A stretch of DNA of 64,000 nucleotides from NCBI GenBank assembly GCA_963829085.1, contig CAWHHJ010000012.1:1-64000 (forward strand), written 5' to 3'. Shown here piece by piece: positions 9,171 through 18,457 of the stretch. Origin of the DNA: PALSA-1004 sp963829085 (GTDB taxonomy: Bacteria; Pseudomonadota; Gammaproteobacteria; Burkholderiales; SG8-41). Each line of letters starts with the position of its first letter. Position 1 is the first letter of the stretch. The notes beneath the pieces are model-generated. The model worked only from the letters and a program-made list of their open reading frames with translations. It did not search any database and was not told the origin of the DNA. The translations under genes and the position numbers were made by a program.

Positions 9171-9246
9171 GCTGGCAGGCGCGTCGGTGTTGGCGAAACG
9201 CACGTTCCCGAATATGCTAGCAGCAATAACGTGACCTGGAGCTGTC

Positions 9247-10026
9247 ATGCAGAGCTGGTCTACAGCGTGGCTCGCACTGTCTGTACCCGCGCTTTTCGCG
9301 AGTCTATTCGTCTTCTATTTCGGGACGGCAGCTCTTCTGGTATGGCTGTCTTTCCGATCGCCCTTGAGCACACGCATTCAAAGCTTCAAGGGTGTCGTTG
9401 CGCCATTCTTTGGCTCGACCGCTATCATCTTCGGCTTGCTGATCGGTTTCTTATCGAGCGATATCTGGGAGCGCAATAAGCAAGCCGAGCGTATCGTCTT
9501 TACTGAAAGCGACACGCTCCTCGCACTTTACAGCCTCAGTGTGGCAAGCGGCTCGGATAGTAAGAATTTACGCTCCGCGATCCGCGGTTATGTGCGTGCC
9601 GTTGTCGAAGATGAGTGGCCCCGACTGTGGGCGCAGAAGAGGTCACCGCAAGCAGATTCCGCACTGAATGCACTTCTGCGAGAAGTGGCGCTGCCTGCAA
9701 GCACAAAGGACGCTGGCGTTCAGAGGACGATGCTGGACATGGTGCTGCGTATACGCACTGCTCATGAAGACCGCGTGGCGCTGAGTGACGATCGAACCGT
9801 CGGCGCAAAGTGGGCGGCTGTCCTGTTGCTTGCGCTCATCACGCAATTGGCCATCGCTGTCGTGCATCTCGAAAGACCGCGACCGCAGTTAGCGGCGTTG
9901 TTTATTTTCACGCTCGGGGCTGTATCGGTGCTGGGCTTGCTGGCGATCCACGAGGCACCATTCGAGCCTCCGGTTTTCGTTCCGCCCGGCCCGATCGCCG
10001 ACGTGTTGCGGCAAGTCCCGATGTGA
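9247..10026 (+). CDS. DUF4239-like membrane protein (first of a pair)
   Basis: A 259-residue integral membrane protein with two N-terminal membrane segments (FASLFVFYFGTAALLVWLSF and GSTAIIFGLLIGFLSSDIW), a helical soluble region of about 110 residues (NKQAERIVFTESDTLLALY) and two C-terminal segments (WAAVLLLALITQLAIAVVHL, LFIFTLGAVSVLGLLAI). This layout and the FGLLIGFL..D.W motif are those of DUF4239, a bestrophin-like family of unknown function. A paralogue of the same design follows at 10238. Confidence 0.75.
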   Translation: MQSWSTAWLALSVPALFASLFVFYFGTAALLVWLSFRSPLSTRIQSFKGVVAPFFGSTAIIFGLLIGFLSSDIWERNKQAERIVFTESDTLLALYSLSVASGSDSKNLRSAIRGYVRAVVEDEWPRLWAQKRSPQADSALNALLREVALPASTKDAGVQRTMLDMVLRIRTAHEDRVALSDDRTVGAKWAAVLLLALITQLAIAVVHLERPRPQLAALFIFTLGAVSVLGLLAIHEAPFEPPVFVPPGPIADVLRQVPM

Positions 10027-10237
10027 CGAGCGGGAAGTCCAGCGGCGCATGCGCTTCTCGAGTGTCACCCCGTTAACCGGAATCAGACCGTGGCGATACG
10101 AAGCGCCATGATTTGGTGAAATGTCATAACGACAAAAATATAACAATGCCCAGCTATCCCGTTCTGCGATCATCAAGCAGGGCATAGTGATATAGCATAA
10201 CAACAGTGGCTCGCTCGCGAGGGTGGAGGCATGGGAT

Positions 10238-11014
10238 ATGACTGAGTGGCTCTACCACCTTCCGGTAGTTTGGATGACGGTTGTTGTGTTCGTGGTGACC
10301 GCTCTCATTACCGGAGCAATCTACGCAGCGGTGCTCGCCCTCGCGACAGGCAGGCGCGTGATCGCGTTCAAGGCGATGTCGCCCGTGATGTTGACTCCGC
10401 TGGCCGTAGTGTTTGGCCTGCTCGTCGCATTTCTCGCCGCTCAGGTGTGGGGCGATTCAGAGAGGGCCCACACTGCGGTGACTCGCGAGGCGAGCGCCCT
10501 GCGCACCGTTGCTCTGCTCGCTAACGGTTTGCCCAGAGAGCCGGCGGCCCGGATACGCGCACTCGTCCGCCGCCATATCGAGGACGCCGTAAGCGTGGAA
10601 TGGCCGGTCATGGCCCAGCGACGCGCCACGCTGACCATGACGCCGAGTGTAGACACAGAGGCGCTTCAACTCATCCTGTCTGTGGTCCCGCAAAATGAAG
10701 GCCAGACGGTGGCGCAGCGCGAGATGGTTTCGTCGCTCGAACGCGCGCTCGACGCGCGCCGCCAGCGCATTATCGTCAGCCAGTCGACGATTAACTGGGT
10801 CAAGTGGACAGTGCTCGTCCTGCTCGCAGCGCTTATCCTGCTGACCATCGCCATTATTCACAGCGATAACCGAATGACCGCCGCCATCGCGATGACCATT
10901 TTTGCGACAGGCGCTGCAGCCTGCGTGGTGCTGATCGCCTCTCATAACCGGCCGTTTACGGGCGAAATATCCGTCGGGCCGGAGGTGCTGCTTCAGGTGA
11001 TGCCAAAGGAGTAA
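10238..11014 (+). CDS. DUF4239-like membrane protein (second of a pair)
   Basis: A 258-residue membrane protein with the same plan as its upstream neighbour: two N-terminal membrane segments (VVVFVVTALITGAIYAAVLAL; PLAVVFGLLVAFLAAQVW), a helical middle (ERAHTAVTREASALRTVALL) and two C-terminal segments (WTVLVLLAALILLTIAIIH; AMTIFATGAAACVVLIA). GGAGG at 10225-10229 sits eight bases before the ATG at 10238, which decides against the GTG at 10223. The shared motif FGLL(I/V)..FL..(D/Q).W marks the pair as an ancient duplication; identity is otherwise low. Bestrophins form pentameric anion channels, so a hetero-oligomer is possible but unproven. Confidence 0.78.
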   Translation: MTEWLYHLPVVWMTVVVFVVTALITGAIYAAVLALATGRRVIAFKAMSPVMLTPLAVVFGLLVAFLAAQVWGDSERAHTAVTREASALRTVALLANGLPREPAARIRALVRRHIEDAVSVEWPVMAQRRATLTMTPSVDTEALQLILSVVPQNEGQTVAQREMVSSLERALDARRQRIIVSQSTINWVKWTVLVLLAALILLTIAIIHSDNRMTAAIAMTIFATGAAACVVLIASHNRPFTGEISVGPEVLLQVMPKE

Positions 11015-11134
11015 TCGCGCGTCGCTGTGCGATCGCGCCGCTGACGTTGTAATGATTGGTGAGTGTGCCTCGTCGCACCGGCGCAGGCCGCTGACCAGAA
11101 GACCGAGTCCGGCCATCTGCGTCAGTGCGCTGAA

Positions 11135-11950
11135 TCAAGCCGTCACGAGTCCCGACACGCGCTGCGCCGCACGTCGACGCGCCGCTTCGCCAAACGCGTT
11201 GTATAGCGCAGCGGACAGCTCATGCTTTTCAGGTTGCCACTCTGCATGCCACTGCACGCCAACGATGAATTGTTTGTCATCGTCATAGCGCAGACCTTCG
11301 ACTACGCCATCCGGAGACGTCGCCTCGACAACCAGTCCCTGGCCCAAGCGATCAACACCCTGTCCATGCAATGAGTTGACCATCATCTCGTCGTGGCCGG
11401 TCAGGCGCTGGAATAGACCGCCCGCCGTCAGCTTCACGACGTGATTCAGCCGAAACACTTCTTCCGGCGTGACGTCTTCGCGTTGTGGTCTGCGGTGATC
11501 TTTTTTTCCGGGCACTTGATGAATGCGGTAATGCAGTGAACCGCCCAGCGCGACGTTAATCTCCTGAATGCCGCGGCAGATGCCGAACACCGGCACCCGG
11601 GCGGCTATGCACGCGCGTACCACCGGCAGCACCAGCGCATCGCGGCCGGGATCTATGAGCTCATCGGGCGGAAACTCCGGCCCTCCATAATGATGTGGCT
11701 CGACATTCGCGCGGCCGCCGGTGAGCACGAAGCCATCCATGCGCGACACCAATTCTTCGACGTCCACGGCCACGCCCACCGGCGGCATCAACACCGGGAT
11801 GCAATCGACCATCTTCAGCAGGGAATGAACGTTGCGCTCGCCGGTGCCATGCACGAGATGCCGCGTCTCGGCCGCCTCGACTGCATTTGCAGACACGCAG
11901 ATCAACGGTCGCGGCGCGGTCGTAGTCCTGGCGTGAATCTGCGTCGTCAT
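11135..11950 (-). CDS. class I glutamine amidotransferase-like peptidase C26
   Basis: A 271-residue member of the gamma-glutamyl-gamma-aminobutyrate hydrolase (PuuD-like) family. The nucleophile elbow is FGICRGIQE (Cys125) and the His-Glu of the triad lies in GVQWHAEW (His235, Glu237). The early GFVLTGGRANVEP loop matches the family. Such enzymes hydrolyse gamma-glutamyl amides in the cytoplasm, for example in putrescine breakdown. The ATG at 11950 gives the usual N-terminus; the frame continues to 12337 through sequence antisense to the next Bug gene and is rejected. It lies downstream of that Bug gene and a GST on the same strand. Confidence 0.9.
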   Translation of the reverse strand: MTTQIHARTTTAPRPLICVSANAVEAAETRHLVHGTGERNVHSLLKMVDCIPVLMPPVGVAVDVEELVSRMDGFVLTGGRANVEPHHYGGPEFPPDELIDPGRDALVLPVVRACIAARVPVFGICRGIQEINVALGGSLHYRIHQVPGKKDHRRPQREDVTPEEVFRLNHVVKLTAGGLFQRLTGHDEMMVNSLHGQGVDRLGQGLVVEATSPDGVVEGLRYDDDKQFIVGVQWHAEWQPEKHELSAALYNAFGEAARRRAAQRVSGLVTA

Positions 11951-12065
11951 CTTGCGCAATCTTGAACGGGGAAGGCAGCTTCGAAGCGAATATAGATTGT
12001 CATCCATATTCGCACTTCTGAGTAGCCCCCGCCGCTTTTGCGAGCGGTAATCCGAAGGATCGGCG

Positions 12066-13031
12066 CTACTGACGCAGGCCCAGGCGTGCGGCGAGTTGCT
12101 CGTAAAGCTCATATTGACTGCGTACGAACTTGTCTGTTTCCGCAGGGCTGCGGATCGCGGGTATGCCGCCAATTTTCTCGACACCTGCGAGCCACGCGGG
12201 ATCGCGCGCGAGCTTCGCCAACACATCTGTCCAGCGCTCGACCACGTCGCGCGGCAGGCGCGGAGGTCCGGCCAGCGCAGACCATGCTGCAAGGCTTTCC
12301 ATCTGAGGCCACCCCAGATTTCTCGCGGTGGGCACATCGGGCAGGTCGTTTAACGGCTCGCGCGTTGTTGTCATGAGCGGCCGCAACGCACCGGATCGGA
12401 AGTGCGCCAGCAGCGCGCCGAGATTGCTGCAGGCAAATTGCGTCTGTCCGCCGAGCAATGACACGGTGAGATCGCCTGATCCCTTATACGGAATGCCGAT
12501 GGCCGCGTCTTTCGGCAATCCGACCAGACTGAAGAGATACTGAGGTCCAAAATTCTGCAGAGTACCGTCACCGACTGTAGCGAAGTTGAGCTTGCCCGGA
12601 CGCTTGCGGATTTCGTCGATCAGCTCTTTCATCGACGAAAAGGCCGCATCGGTCTTCGCCGCGCAGACGTATGGATTGATTTCCAGCACTGAGAGGAAGG
12701 TGAACTCGCTCGCGCGGTATGGCGTCTTGCGATCCGTCGCCGGCAGAATCACCTGCGACGCGATGCGTGATAGCAGCAGACGGTATCCGTCGGGCGGCGC
12801 GTCGCGGACTGCGAGCGTGCCGATGGCGCCGGAGGCGCCCGGCTGATTCATCACCACCAGTGTTTGCCCGTGCAGATAGCGCGGCGCGTGCTGCGCGAGA
12901 TTACGCGCGGCTAGATCAGCGTCGCTCCCCGCCGTATACGGCACCACGAGCAGGATGGGGCGCGATGGATATTGCCCACCCGCCGCTAACGAGGCGGCGA
13001 ACAGACAAACGAAAACCAGGCTGCGAAGCAC
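12066..13031 (-). CDS. Bug-family (TctC-like) periplasmic receptor
   Basis: A 321-residue receptor with a signal peptide ending near SLAAGGQ. It has PSRPILLVVPYTAGSDAD, VVMNQPGASGAIG, PPDGYRLLL, IPYKGSGDLTVSL and LNDLPDVPTARNLGW. The sequence is more divergent than the other Bug proteins here: the VENR motif is MNQP and HVPYKG is GIPYKG, so the ligand may differ. It starts with GTG 20 bp after the end of the GST gene and is probably co-transcribed with it. Confidence 0.88.
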   Translation of the reverse strand: MLRSLVFVCLFAASLAAGGQYPSRPILLVVPYTAGSDADLAARNLAQHAPRYLHGQTLVVMNQPGASGAIGTLAVRDAPPDGYRLLLSRIASQVILPATDRKTPYRASEFTFLSVLEINPYVCAAKTDAAFSSMKELIDEIRKRPGKLNFATVGDGTLQNFGPQYLFSLVGLPKDAAIGIPYKGSGDLTVSLLGGQTQFACSNLGALLAHFRSGALRPLMTTTREPLNDLPDVPTARNLGWPQMESLAAWSALAGPPRLPRDVVERWTDVLAKLARDPAWLAGVEKIGGIPAIRSPAETDKFVRSQYELYEQLAARLGLRQ

Positions 13032-13051
13032 TTGCGCTAGTTACCGGGCGC

Positions 13052-13660
13052 TCATGCCTTCGCGTACCATGATTTGACTCCGGCATGATCGCGTACCGCG
13101 TCGTGCACGCGCATGAGCTTCGGATAGCCGGCGAAGATGGTGGCGGGAATGTGATCCACATTGCCGCCGACGAACCAGCGCACCGCCATATGCAGCTTTA
13201 GATCTACGACATTTATTTTCGGGCCCCCGAAAAACGGGTCGCCGGGAATGTTCTTTTCAGCGGCTTGCGCCCATGCGGGCAGCGGACCTGCCACGAGCGC
13301 CTCGCGAGCGGTTTTTTTATCCGCATCCCTCATGCGCAGCGTGGGACCGACGAGACAGCGCAGATCCTCGACATGCTGCATCATGCCTTCGTGCCGCGCG
13401 GCTTCAAAGTCGTCCGTGGGATGAAGGCCATGCTCGCGACCGATCAACACGAGTATGGCGTTCGATTGCCCGAGCGGCGGTCGTCCCGGCATTTCGAGCA
13501 CGGGCAGGGCGCCGTAAGGCGTTGCAGCCTTCATGGCGGGCCACGCGGGACCCTTGATGCGCGCGTCTTCGAAGTCGATGCCGGCGAGATGGAGCGCGAG
13601 CCGGCATTCTTCGCCGCGGCTCACGGGAGCGTCAAAATAAGTCAGTTTTGGTTTAGTCAT
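13052..13660 (-). CDS. glutathione S-transferase family protein
   Basis: A 202-residue cytoplasmic GST. The thioredoxin-like N-terminal half has LTYFDAPVSRGEECRLAL (the Tyr/Ser active-site strand), GALPVLEMP with the cis-Pro loop, and GQSNAIL, the glutathione gamma-glutamyl-binding turn. The all-helical half follows, with NVVDLKLHMAVRWF. It is closest in pattern to sigma-type GSTs. The ATG at 13660 gives the standard N-terminus; the longer frame is ignored. Transcribed toward a Bug receptor and the C26 amidase, and divergent from a CoA-transferase gene. Confidence 0.9.
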   Translation of the reverse strand: MTKPKLTYFDAPVSRGEECRLALHLAGIDFEDARIKGPAWPAMKAATPYGALPVLEMPGRPPLGQSNAILVLIGREHGLHPTDDFEAARHEGMMQHVEDLRCLVGPTLRMRDADKKTAREALVAGPLPAWAQAAEKNIPGDPFFGGPKINVVDLKLHMAVRWFVGGNVDHIPATIFAGYPKLMRVHDAVRDHAGVKSWYAKA

Positions 13661-13756
13661 GCACGCGAAGATATCACGGTTTACTATTGAACCAGCGCCC
13701 GTAGCATTCTCGAACGATATCCGCTCGCGGGCAGACCACACTTAGAGGACGAACGA

Positions 13757-15157
13757 ATGAACCCGGGATTCGAAGAAATTATGAATATACGCGGCCGCGG
13801 CATGCCTGCGGATGGCGAAGTAACGATTGACGGACACGATCCGGTCTATTCGGCGCGTTTCAAGATCGGCGAGACGACGGCAAATATACTTGGCGGAGTC
13901 GGCGTCGCAGTCACCGACATACATGAGATCAAAACCGGGCGGCGCCAGAAAGTCGCTATCGACGTTCGTCATGCGGCGGCCACCTGTCAGAGTTCGAAAT
14001 ACATGCGGCAGAAGTCTGCCGACGGTGGGAGCTGGAAGGAAGTGAAGTCGCCGTCGATGGAGCATATGCGCTCGATCACGCAGCCGTGGCAATGCAAGGA
14101 CGGGCGCTGGTACCTGCCGCATTTCAATCTGCCGCATCTGCACGACCGCGTGATCGGGGTCCTCGGCTGTGAATCGAATGCGGATGCGGTCGCCAAGGCG
14201 ATCGCGAAATGGGATTCCCACGATCTCGAAGAAGCGATCGCTGCAGCGCGCGCCTGCGGCTCGGTGATACGTTCCAATGCGGAATGGCTCGAGCATCCGC
14301 ACGGAAAAATGCTGTCCGGCAAGCCGCTCATCGAAATCACCAAGATTGGCGACAGCGACCCGATTCCTTTTCCCAAAGGGGACAGACCGCTGTCAGGAAT
14401 CAAGGTGCTCGACCTCACGCGCATCCTCGCCGGGCCGATTGCTGCGCGCACGCTCGCTGAAAATGGCGCCGACGTGCTGATGGTCACCGCGCAGCATTTG
14501 CCGCAGGTGCCCGAGCATGTGATGGATACGAGCCACGGCAAGCGCAGTTGCTTCCTTAATCTCAACAAGGCTGAAGATGTCGCGACCGTCAAGAAGCTGG
14601 TGCGCGATGCCGATGTGTTCAGCCAGGGTTATCGACCCGGCATCATGGACAAGCACGGCCTGAGTCCCGAACAGCTCGCCGCAGAGCATCCCGGCATCGT
14701 CTATCTCTCCATCAGCTGTTACGGACATGGCGGGCCGTTTACGAATCGCGGCGGATGGGAACAGATCGCCCAATCTGCAACCGGCATTTGCCTCGATAAC
14801 GGCGATGCACGACCGAAATTATTGCCGGCATCCGCCTGCGATTACACCACCGGCTATAACGGCGCTTACGGCGTGTTGCTCGCGCTCGCGCGACGCGCAC
14901 GCGAAGGCGGTTCGTATCATGTTCGGGTCTCGCTATGCCGCTCGGGCATGTACATCTACAAGCAGGGTCATGTGAAATATTCCGATCCGAACCTGGGACT
15001 CACGAATACCGAATTGGAATCGATCATGACCGAAACGAAAGGCGGCCATGGCACGTTGAAGCATTTGGCGCCAGTGCTGAAGATGTCGGAGACAAAACCG
15101 TACTGGGACAAACCTTCACCGGTGCTTGGAGCGAATAAGGCCGAGTGGCTTTCATAG
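13757..15157 (+). CDS. class III CoA-transferase (CaiB/BaiF family)
   Basis: A 466-residue CoA-transferase. The second half carries the canonical N-terminal Rossmann segment of the family, LSGIKVLDLTRILAGPIAAR, then VMDTSHGKRSCFLNL, FSQGYRPGIMDKHGL and YLSISCYGHGGPFTNRGGWE. About 200 residues of related but unusual sequence precede it, so the order of the segments looks circularly permuted or doubled compared with the usual single 400-residue chain. These enzymes move CoA between carboxylic acids; the acid is unknown. AGAGGA lies ahead of the ATG. The following amidohydrolase gene points the same way after 243 bp. Confidence 0.87.
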   Translation: MNPGFEEIMNIRGRGMPADGEVTIDGHDPVYSARFKIGETTANILGGVGVAVTDIHEIKTGRRQKVAIDVRHAAATCQSSKYMRQKSADGGSWKEVKSPSMEHMRSITQPWQCKDGRWYLPHFNLPHLHDRVIGVLGCESNADAVAKAIAKWDSHDLEEAIAAARACGSVIRSNAEWLEHPHGKMLSGKPLIEITKIGDSDPIPFPKGDRPLSGIKVLDLTRILAGPIAARTLAENGADVLMVTAQHLPQVPEHVMDTSHGKRSCFLNLNKAEDVATVKKLVRDADVFSQGYRPGIMDKHGLSPEQLAAEHPGIVYLSISCYGHGGPFTNRGGWEQIAQSATGICLDNGDARPKLLPASACDYTTGYNGAYGVLLALARRAREGGSYHVRVSLCRSGMYIYKQGHVKYSDPNLGLTNTELESIMTETKGGHGTLKHLAPVLKMSETKPYWDKPSPVLGANKAEWLS

Positions 15158-15400
15158 TGCTCGCACAATGCAACGTACGCATGGACCGCGGGGTTCTGCT
15201 GGCGAAGGCGGGCATTCAGGTCTGTTGTAAACGAGCTGGTTCAGGCCGCGACTCGCAACGCAGGCGGTATTACCAGTGCGCTGAGCGATCGCTTAACGCG
15301 CAGCGTCATAGGACCATGCACTAAGCGCAACCCTTGTGGACACCGCCATCGCGACCTGTTGCAATACACTGAAACCATTTAACGGAGAGGAGCTTTCCTG

Positions 15401-16249
15401 ATGCCGATCATAGATTCCCAGATCCACGCCTATGAAGCGAATACACCGAAACGTCCCTGGCACACTTCGCCTAACTGGCCCGCTCACGTCACAGGCGACG
15501 AAATGGTGGCGGCGATGGATAAGGTCGGCGTAGATGGCGCGATATTCGTCTCGCCGTTTGCGATGTATCGCTACGACGCGAGTTATGCGGTGGAAGTACA
15601 GCGCGCGCATCCCGGCCGGTTCGCGCTCGTGAAGCCAGTCGATCCCGATGATCCGGCCGTGGCCGATGTCATTGCTGATTGGAAGAAGACGCCGGGCACT
15701 GTCGGCATTCGCATCATGATTACGAAGGATCCGGGGCGCGACCGTTTGCCGACCGATCCAGGCTTCGATCGCATTCTGCGCGCAGCGGTCAAGCACGATT
15801 TTCCGGTCAATATGCTGTGTTGGGGCAACATCGACGCCGGCATGACCATCATCGACCGCCATCCTGACACGCGATTCGTCGTCGACCATCTGAGTATCAT
15901 GCAGCCGCGCACGCCGCCGGCGCCGGCCCAACCGTGGGCTGATCTGCCAAAGGTGATCGATCTTGCAAAGCGCCCAAACGCCGTGATCAAAGTCAGCGGC
16001 GCTTGCACGCTGTCGAAGGAGCCGTATCCTTTCAACGACATCTGGGATCCGCTCGCGCGCGTGTTCGACGCGTGGGGTTTCGAGCGTTGCCTGTGGGGCA
16101 CCGACTGGACGCGCGCCTTCGCCGTCGTCAACTACGAACAGGCCGTCGAGCCCTTCCGTAAAACCAATCGCCTGAGTGATAGTGAACGCGCGATGTTGAT
16201 GGGTGGTGCGTGCGCGAAGGTGTACGGCTGGTCGCCAAAGAAAGGCTAG
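15401..16249 (+). CDS. amidohydrolase-2 family TIM-barrel hydrolase
   Basis: A 282-residue cytoplasmic metal-dependent hydrolase of the amidohydrolase-2 type (ACMSD, LigI relatives). The N-terminal metal motif is DSQIHAYE, so the first His of the usual HxH is Gln while the second is kept. Later strands give VGIRIMI, FPVNMLCWGN, FVVDHLSI with a likely metal His, and CLWGTDW with the conserved catalytic Asp. Strong ribosome site (GGAGAGGAG). It probably hydrolyses a lactone or decarboxylates an acid in the same pathway as the upstream CoA-transferase; that link is inferred from position. Confidence 0.88.
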   Translation: MPIIDSQIHAYEANTPKRPWHTSPNWPAHVTGDEMVAAMDKVGVDGAIFVSPFAMYRYDASYAVEVQRAHPGRFALVKPVDPDDPAVADVIADWKKTPGTVGIRIMITKDPGRDRLPTDPGFDRILRAAVKHDFPVNMLCWGNIDAGMTIIDRHPDTRFVVDHLSIMQPRTPPAPAQPWADLPKVIDLAKRPNAVIKVSGACTLSKEPYPFNDIWDPLARVFDAWGFERCLWGTDWTRAFAVVNYEQAVEPFRKTNRLSDSERAMLMGGACAKVYGWSPKKG

Positions 16250-16267
16250 ATTTCGTTACTCGACAAA

Positions 16268-16290
16268 CCCGCTCGTGTCCGGCGAGCGGG
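16268..16290. terminator. hairpin between convergent genes
   Basis: A perfect 8-bp stem (CCCGCTCG at 16268-16275 and CGAGCGGG at 16283-16290) with a 7-base loop lies between the convergent amidohydrolase and VOC genes. There is no T-run on either side, so if it ends transcription it probably does so with Rho or as a bidirectional block. Confidence 0.45.
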
Positions 16291-16307
16291 AGCGCGGGGC
16301 ATCAGGT

Positions 16308-16748
16308 CTACAACTCGAGCGGCATTAACTGGGCGACTCGCTGCGGTTCGCGGCGCCAGGCGTCCGACGCATCGACGTATAGCTCGACGCCGTTGCCGTC
16401 CGGGTCCTGGAAATAAAGAGATTTAGTTACCTCGTGATCGATGGGATGCGGCGTGATACCCGCAGCCTCCAGCTTTGATTTGGCTTCACGCAGTTCATCG
16501 AGGTTGTTGCCGATGTTGAACGCGACATGATGCAGTCCCACCGCAGTCTCGCTTCGACTACTGCCTTCGCCGCTTACTTCCATCACTGCGAAATCGTGGT
16601 GATTGCCGAGCGTAAAGAATGCCATCTTGAATCCTGTCTTATCGAGACGGGCACAGATCGGGAGGCCCAGCACGCCGTTGTAGAATTTTTCAGCGCGCGC
16701 ACGGTCGGTGACGCGCAGTACCACATGTCCCAGCGCTTTGATCTTCAT
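16308..16748 (-). CDS. VOC-family (glyoxalase/dioxygenase fold) protein
   Basis: A 146-residue protein with the paired beta-alpha-beta-beta-beta modules of the vicinal oxygen chelate fold. Likely metal ligands are His8 in LGHVVLRV, the His in GLHHVAFNI and the Glu in GNGVELYVD. A good AAAGGAG site supports the ATG at 16748, and the longer frame to 16895 is rejected. Such proteins include ring-cleavage dioxygenases, glyoxalases and fosfomycin-resistance enzymes; the aromatic-catabolic surroundings favour a dioxygenase-like or isomerase role, without proof. Confidence 0.88.
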   Translation of the reverse strand: MKIKALGHVVLRVTDRARAEKFYNGVLGLPICARLDKTGFKMAFFTLGNHHDFAVMEVSGEGSSRSETAVGLHHVAFNIGNNLDELREAKSKLEAAGITPHPIDHEVTKSLYFQDPDGNGVELYVDASDAWRREPQRVAQLMPLEL

Positions 16749-17076
16749 GAGTGTCGCTCCTTTCAAGAGGAATCGAGACCATATCGATATCGACTTAAGA
16801 ACAGCAAATCGAGCCACGCGAACACTAGTATTGGGTGCTTTGTGGTGGTGGTCAAGCAGCCAGGAGAAACAACAGCACGAACGGCGTTTCGGCACAACGC
16901 ACCCGATGCGGTGTGCCTAGGTAGCCATTGAACGTGGTGAACCGGTATGAGGGAATATTTAGCCTGCGCGTTCAGTTAACATGTAGCGGCGCGCAGAGTC
17001 GAATCGCTTCACGGCGTTTTGACACGACGGTGCATAACTCGTTGTTGCTTTCCATACTCACATTGAGGACATGATA

Positions 17077-17232
17077 ATGACAAAAATTTCAGCGGTATTG
17101 ATTGCAGCAACGTTCGCAATCCTATGCGGCTGCGCACCGCTCGCGACAAACAGCGGGCCATGGGATTCGACATCGGTATCAGGTTCATGGCCATCCTCGG
17201 CGAATGAGACGGCGGGACCCAAGACGCGCTGA
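17077..17232 (+). CDS. very small putative lipoprotein
   Basis: A 51-residue protein read directly from the sequence. The N-terminus MTKISAVLIAATF is a short signal peptide ending in a lipobox (ILCGC, acylated Cys19). The remaining 32 residues are Ser/Pro/Thr-rich with two Trp and no charged clusters. GAGG at 17065-17068 stands 8 bases before the ATG. It resembles the entericidin-like or other mini-lipoproteins only in architecture. It ends about 90 bp before the Bug gene on the same strand and may share its transcript. Confidence 0.5.
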   Translation: MTKISAVLIAATFAILCGCAPLATNSGPWDSTSVSGSWPSSANETAGPKTR

Positions 17233-17321
17233 TCCGTGTTTCGCCATCTGCCGCCTGGCGAAGATTTTGGTAGATGGAAAGTTTGCCTGAGGACATCCTG
17301 GTACAGCCCGGTGATGAAGAG

Positions 17322-18296
17322 ATGAGCGCGATGAAGCAGCTTATCGTTTCGCTCGGATGTCTCGTTGCAGCACCGGTCGCAGCGCAGTCATATCCGGTCA
17401 AGCCGATCGAGATGATTTCACCGACCAGCGCCGGAGGCGGCTCGGATCTCGTCGCGCGCGTGGTGGCGGACATCATCTTGAAAGAGAAGCTGCTGCCGCA
17501 GCCGGTCATCATTCAGAATCGTGCGGGCGGTGGCGGCGCAGTCGGTCAGACGTTCGCGGCGTCGAAGCGAGGCGATCCTTACTTCATATTGTTGGCCGGT
17601 ACGGGACTCATCACGGTTCCGCTACGCACGGGGCTCGACGTCGGCATCGACAAATTTCAGGCGCTCGGTGTCATCGGGCTCGATCTAAACTCGCTTGCGG
17701 TGCGCGACGATTCTCCGTTCAAAACGGTCAAGGACTTGGTTGCCGCGGCGAAGGCGAAGCCAAAAACAATCAACGTAGCTATCACTTTTCCCGGCGGCTC
17801 CGCGCATCAGCTCATTTTTCGCCTCGAGCAGCTCACCGGCGCGAAATTCAATACCGTGTCTTTCAAAAGCGGGACCGATGCCGCAACTGCCGTGCTTGGC
17901 GGCCACGTGCATGCGACTGCCGAGAACCTTGGCGAAGTAATGCCTTATGTCGAAAGCGGCAGACTGACTCTGCTGGGCGTGCCCGCGATCCGGCGGCCCG
18001 CCGGGCTTCCGAACGTTCCGACTCTGAAAGAGCAGGGATTCGATGTGCATGCCGGCGGCTTCCGGGGGTTCGTCGCGCCGGCGGGTATCCCGCGCGAAGT
18101 CGTCGCGGTGTGGGACGCAACGCTCGCCAAAGTTCATAAAAGTGCAGCGTGGCAAGAGTACATGAGACGCAATATGTACGAGGATGTGTATATGAACGCA
18201 GAGGAAATGACGCGATGGCTCGCGAGCGAGCAGGCGGAGATCGCGCGCTTTCTCACTGAAATGGGACTTGCGGTCAAAAAAGAAGAGAAGAAGTGA
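17322..18296 (+). CDS. Bug-family (TctC-like) periplasmic receptor
   Basis: About 324 residues with a signal peptide ending APVAAQ. Features are YPVKPIEMISPTSAGGGSD, VIIQNRAGGGGAV, VKDLVAAAKAKPKTINVAI and LPNVPTLKEQGFDVHAGGF. It belongs to a divergent Bug branch: the usual PDGYTLL strand is GDPYFILL and the HVPYKG loop is TVSFKSGTDAAT, so ligand contacts differ from the other receptors here. The ATG at 17322 or 17331 gives a clean signal peptide; the longer frame from 17274 is unlikely. The C-terminus ends in a Lys/Glu-rich tail. Confidence 0.87.
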   Translation: MSAMKQLIVSLGCLVAAPVAAQSYPVKPIEMISPTSAGGGSDLVARVVADIILKEKLLPQPVIIQNRAGGGGAVGQTFAASKRGDPYFILLAGTGLITVPLRTGLDVGIDKFQALGVIGLDLNSLAVRDDSPFKTVKDLVAAAKAKPKTINVAITFPGGSAHQLIFRLEQLTGAKFNTVSFKSGTDAATAVLGGHVHATAENLGEVMPYVESGRLTLLGVPAIRRPAGLPNVPTLKEQGFDVHAGGFRGFVAPAGIPREVVAVWDATLAKVHKSAAWQEYMRRNMYEDVYMNAEEMTRWLASEQAEIARFLTEMGLAVKKEEKK

Positions 18297-18457
18297 CGAG
18301 AATAGATACGAGAGACGGGGTGTTATTTTCTCGGTGAGCTCTCGTCAGTTCAGTAAGGTCGTCACTCGGCGCGCCGCAACCACTCCTGTTATCGCCTGGA
18401 CATTTCCTTCATCGGTGAGACGAGGCCAGATTCGACGGGTGTATCAACAATTCGGCG

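Noticed and set aside
18292..18355. TGACGAGA/TCTCGTCA inverted repeat after a Bug gene
   Set aside because: The arms are about 40 bases apart, too far for a terminator, and no other support exists.
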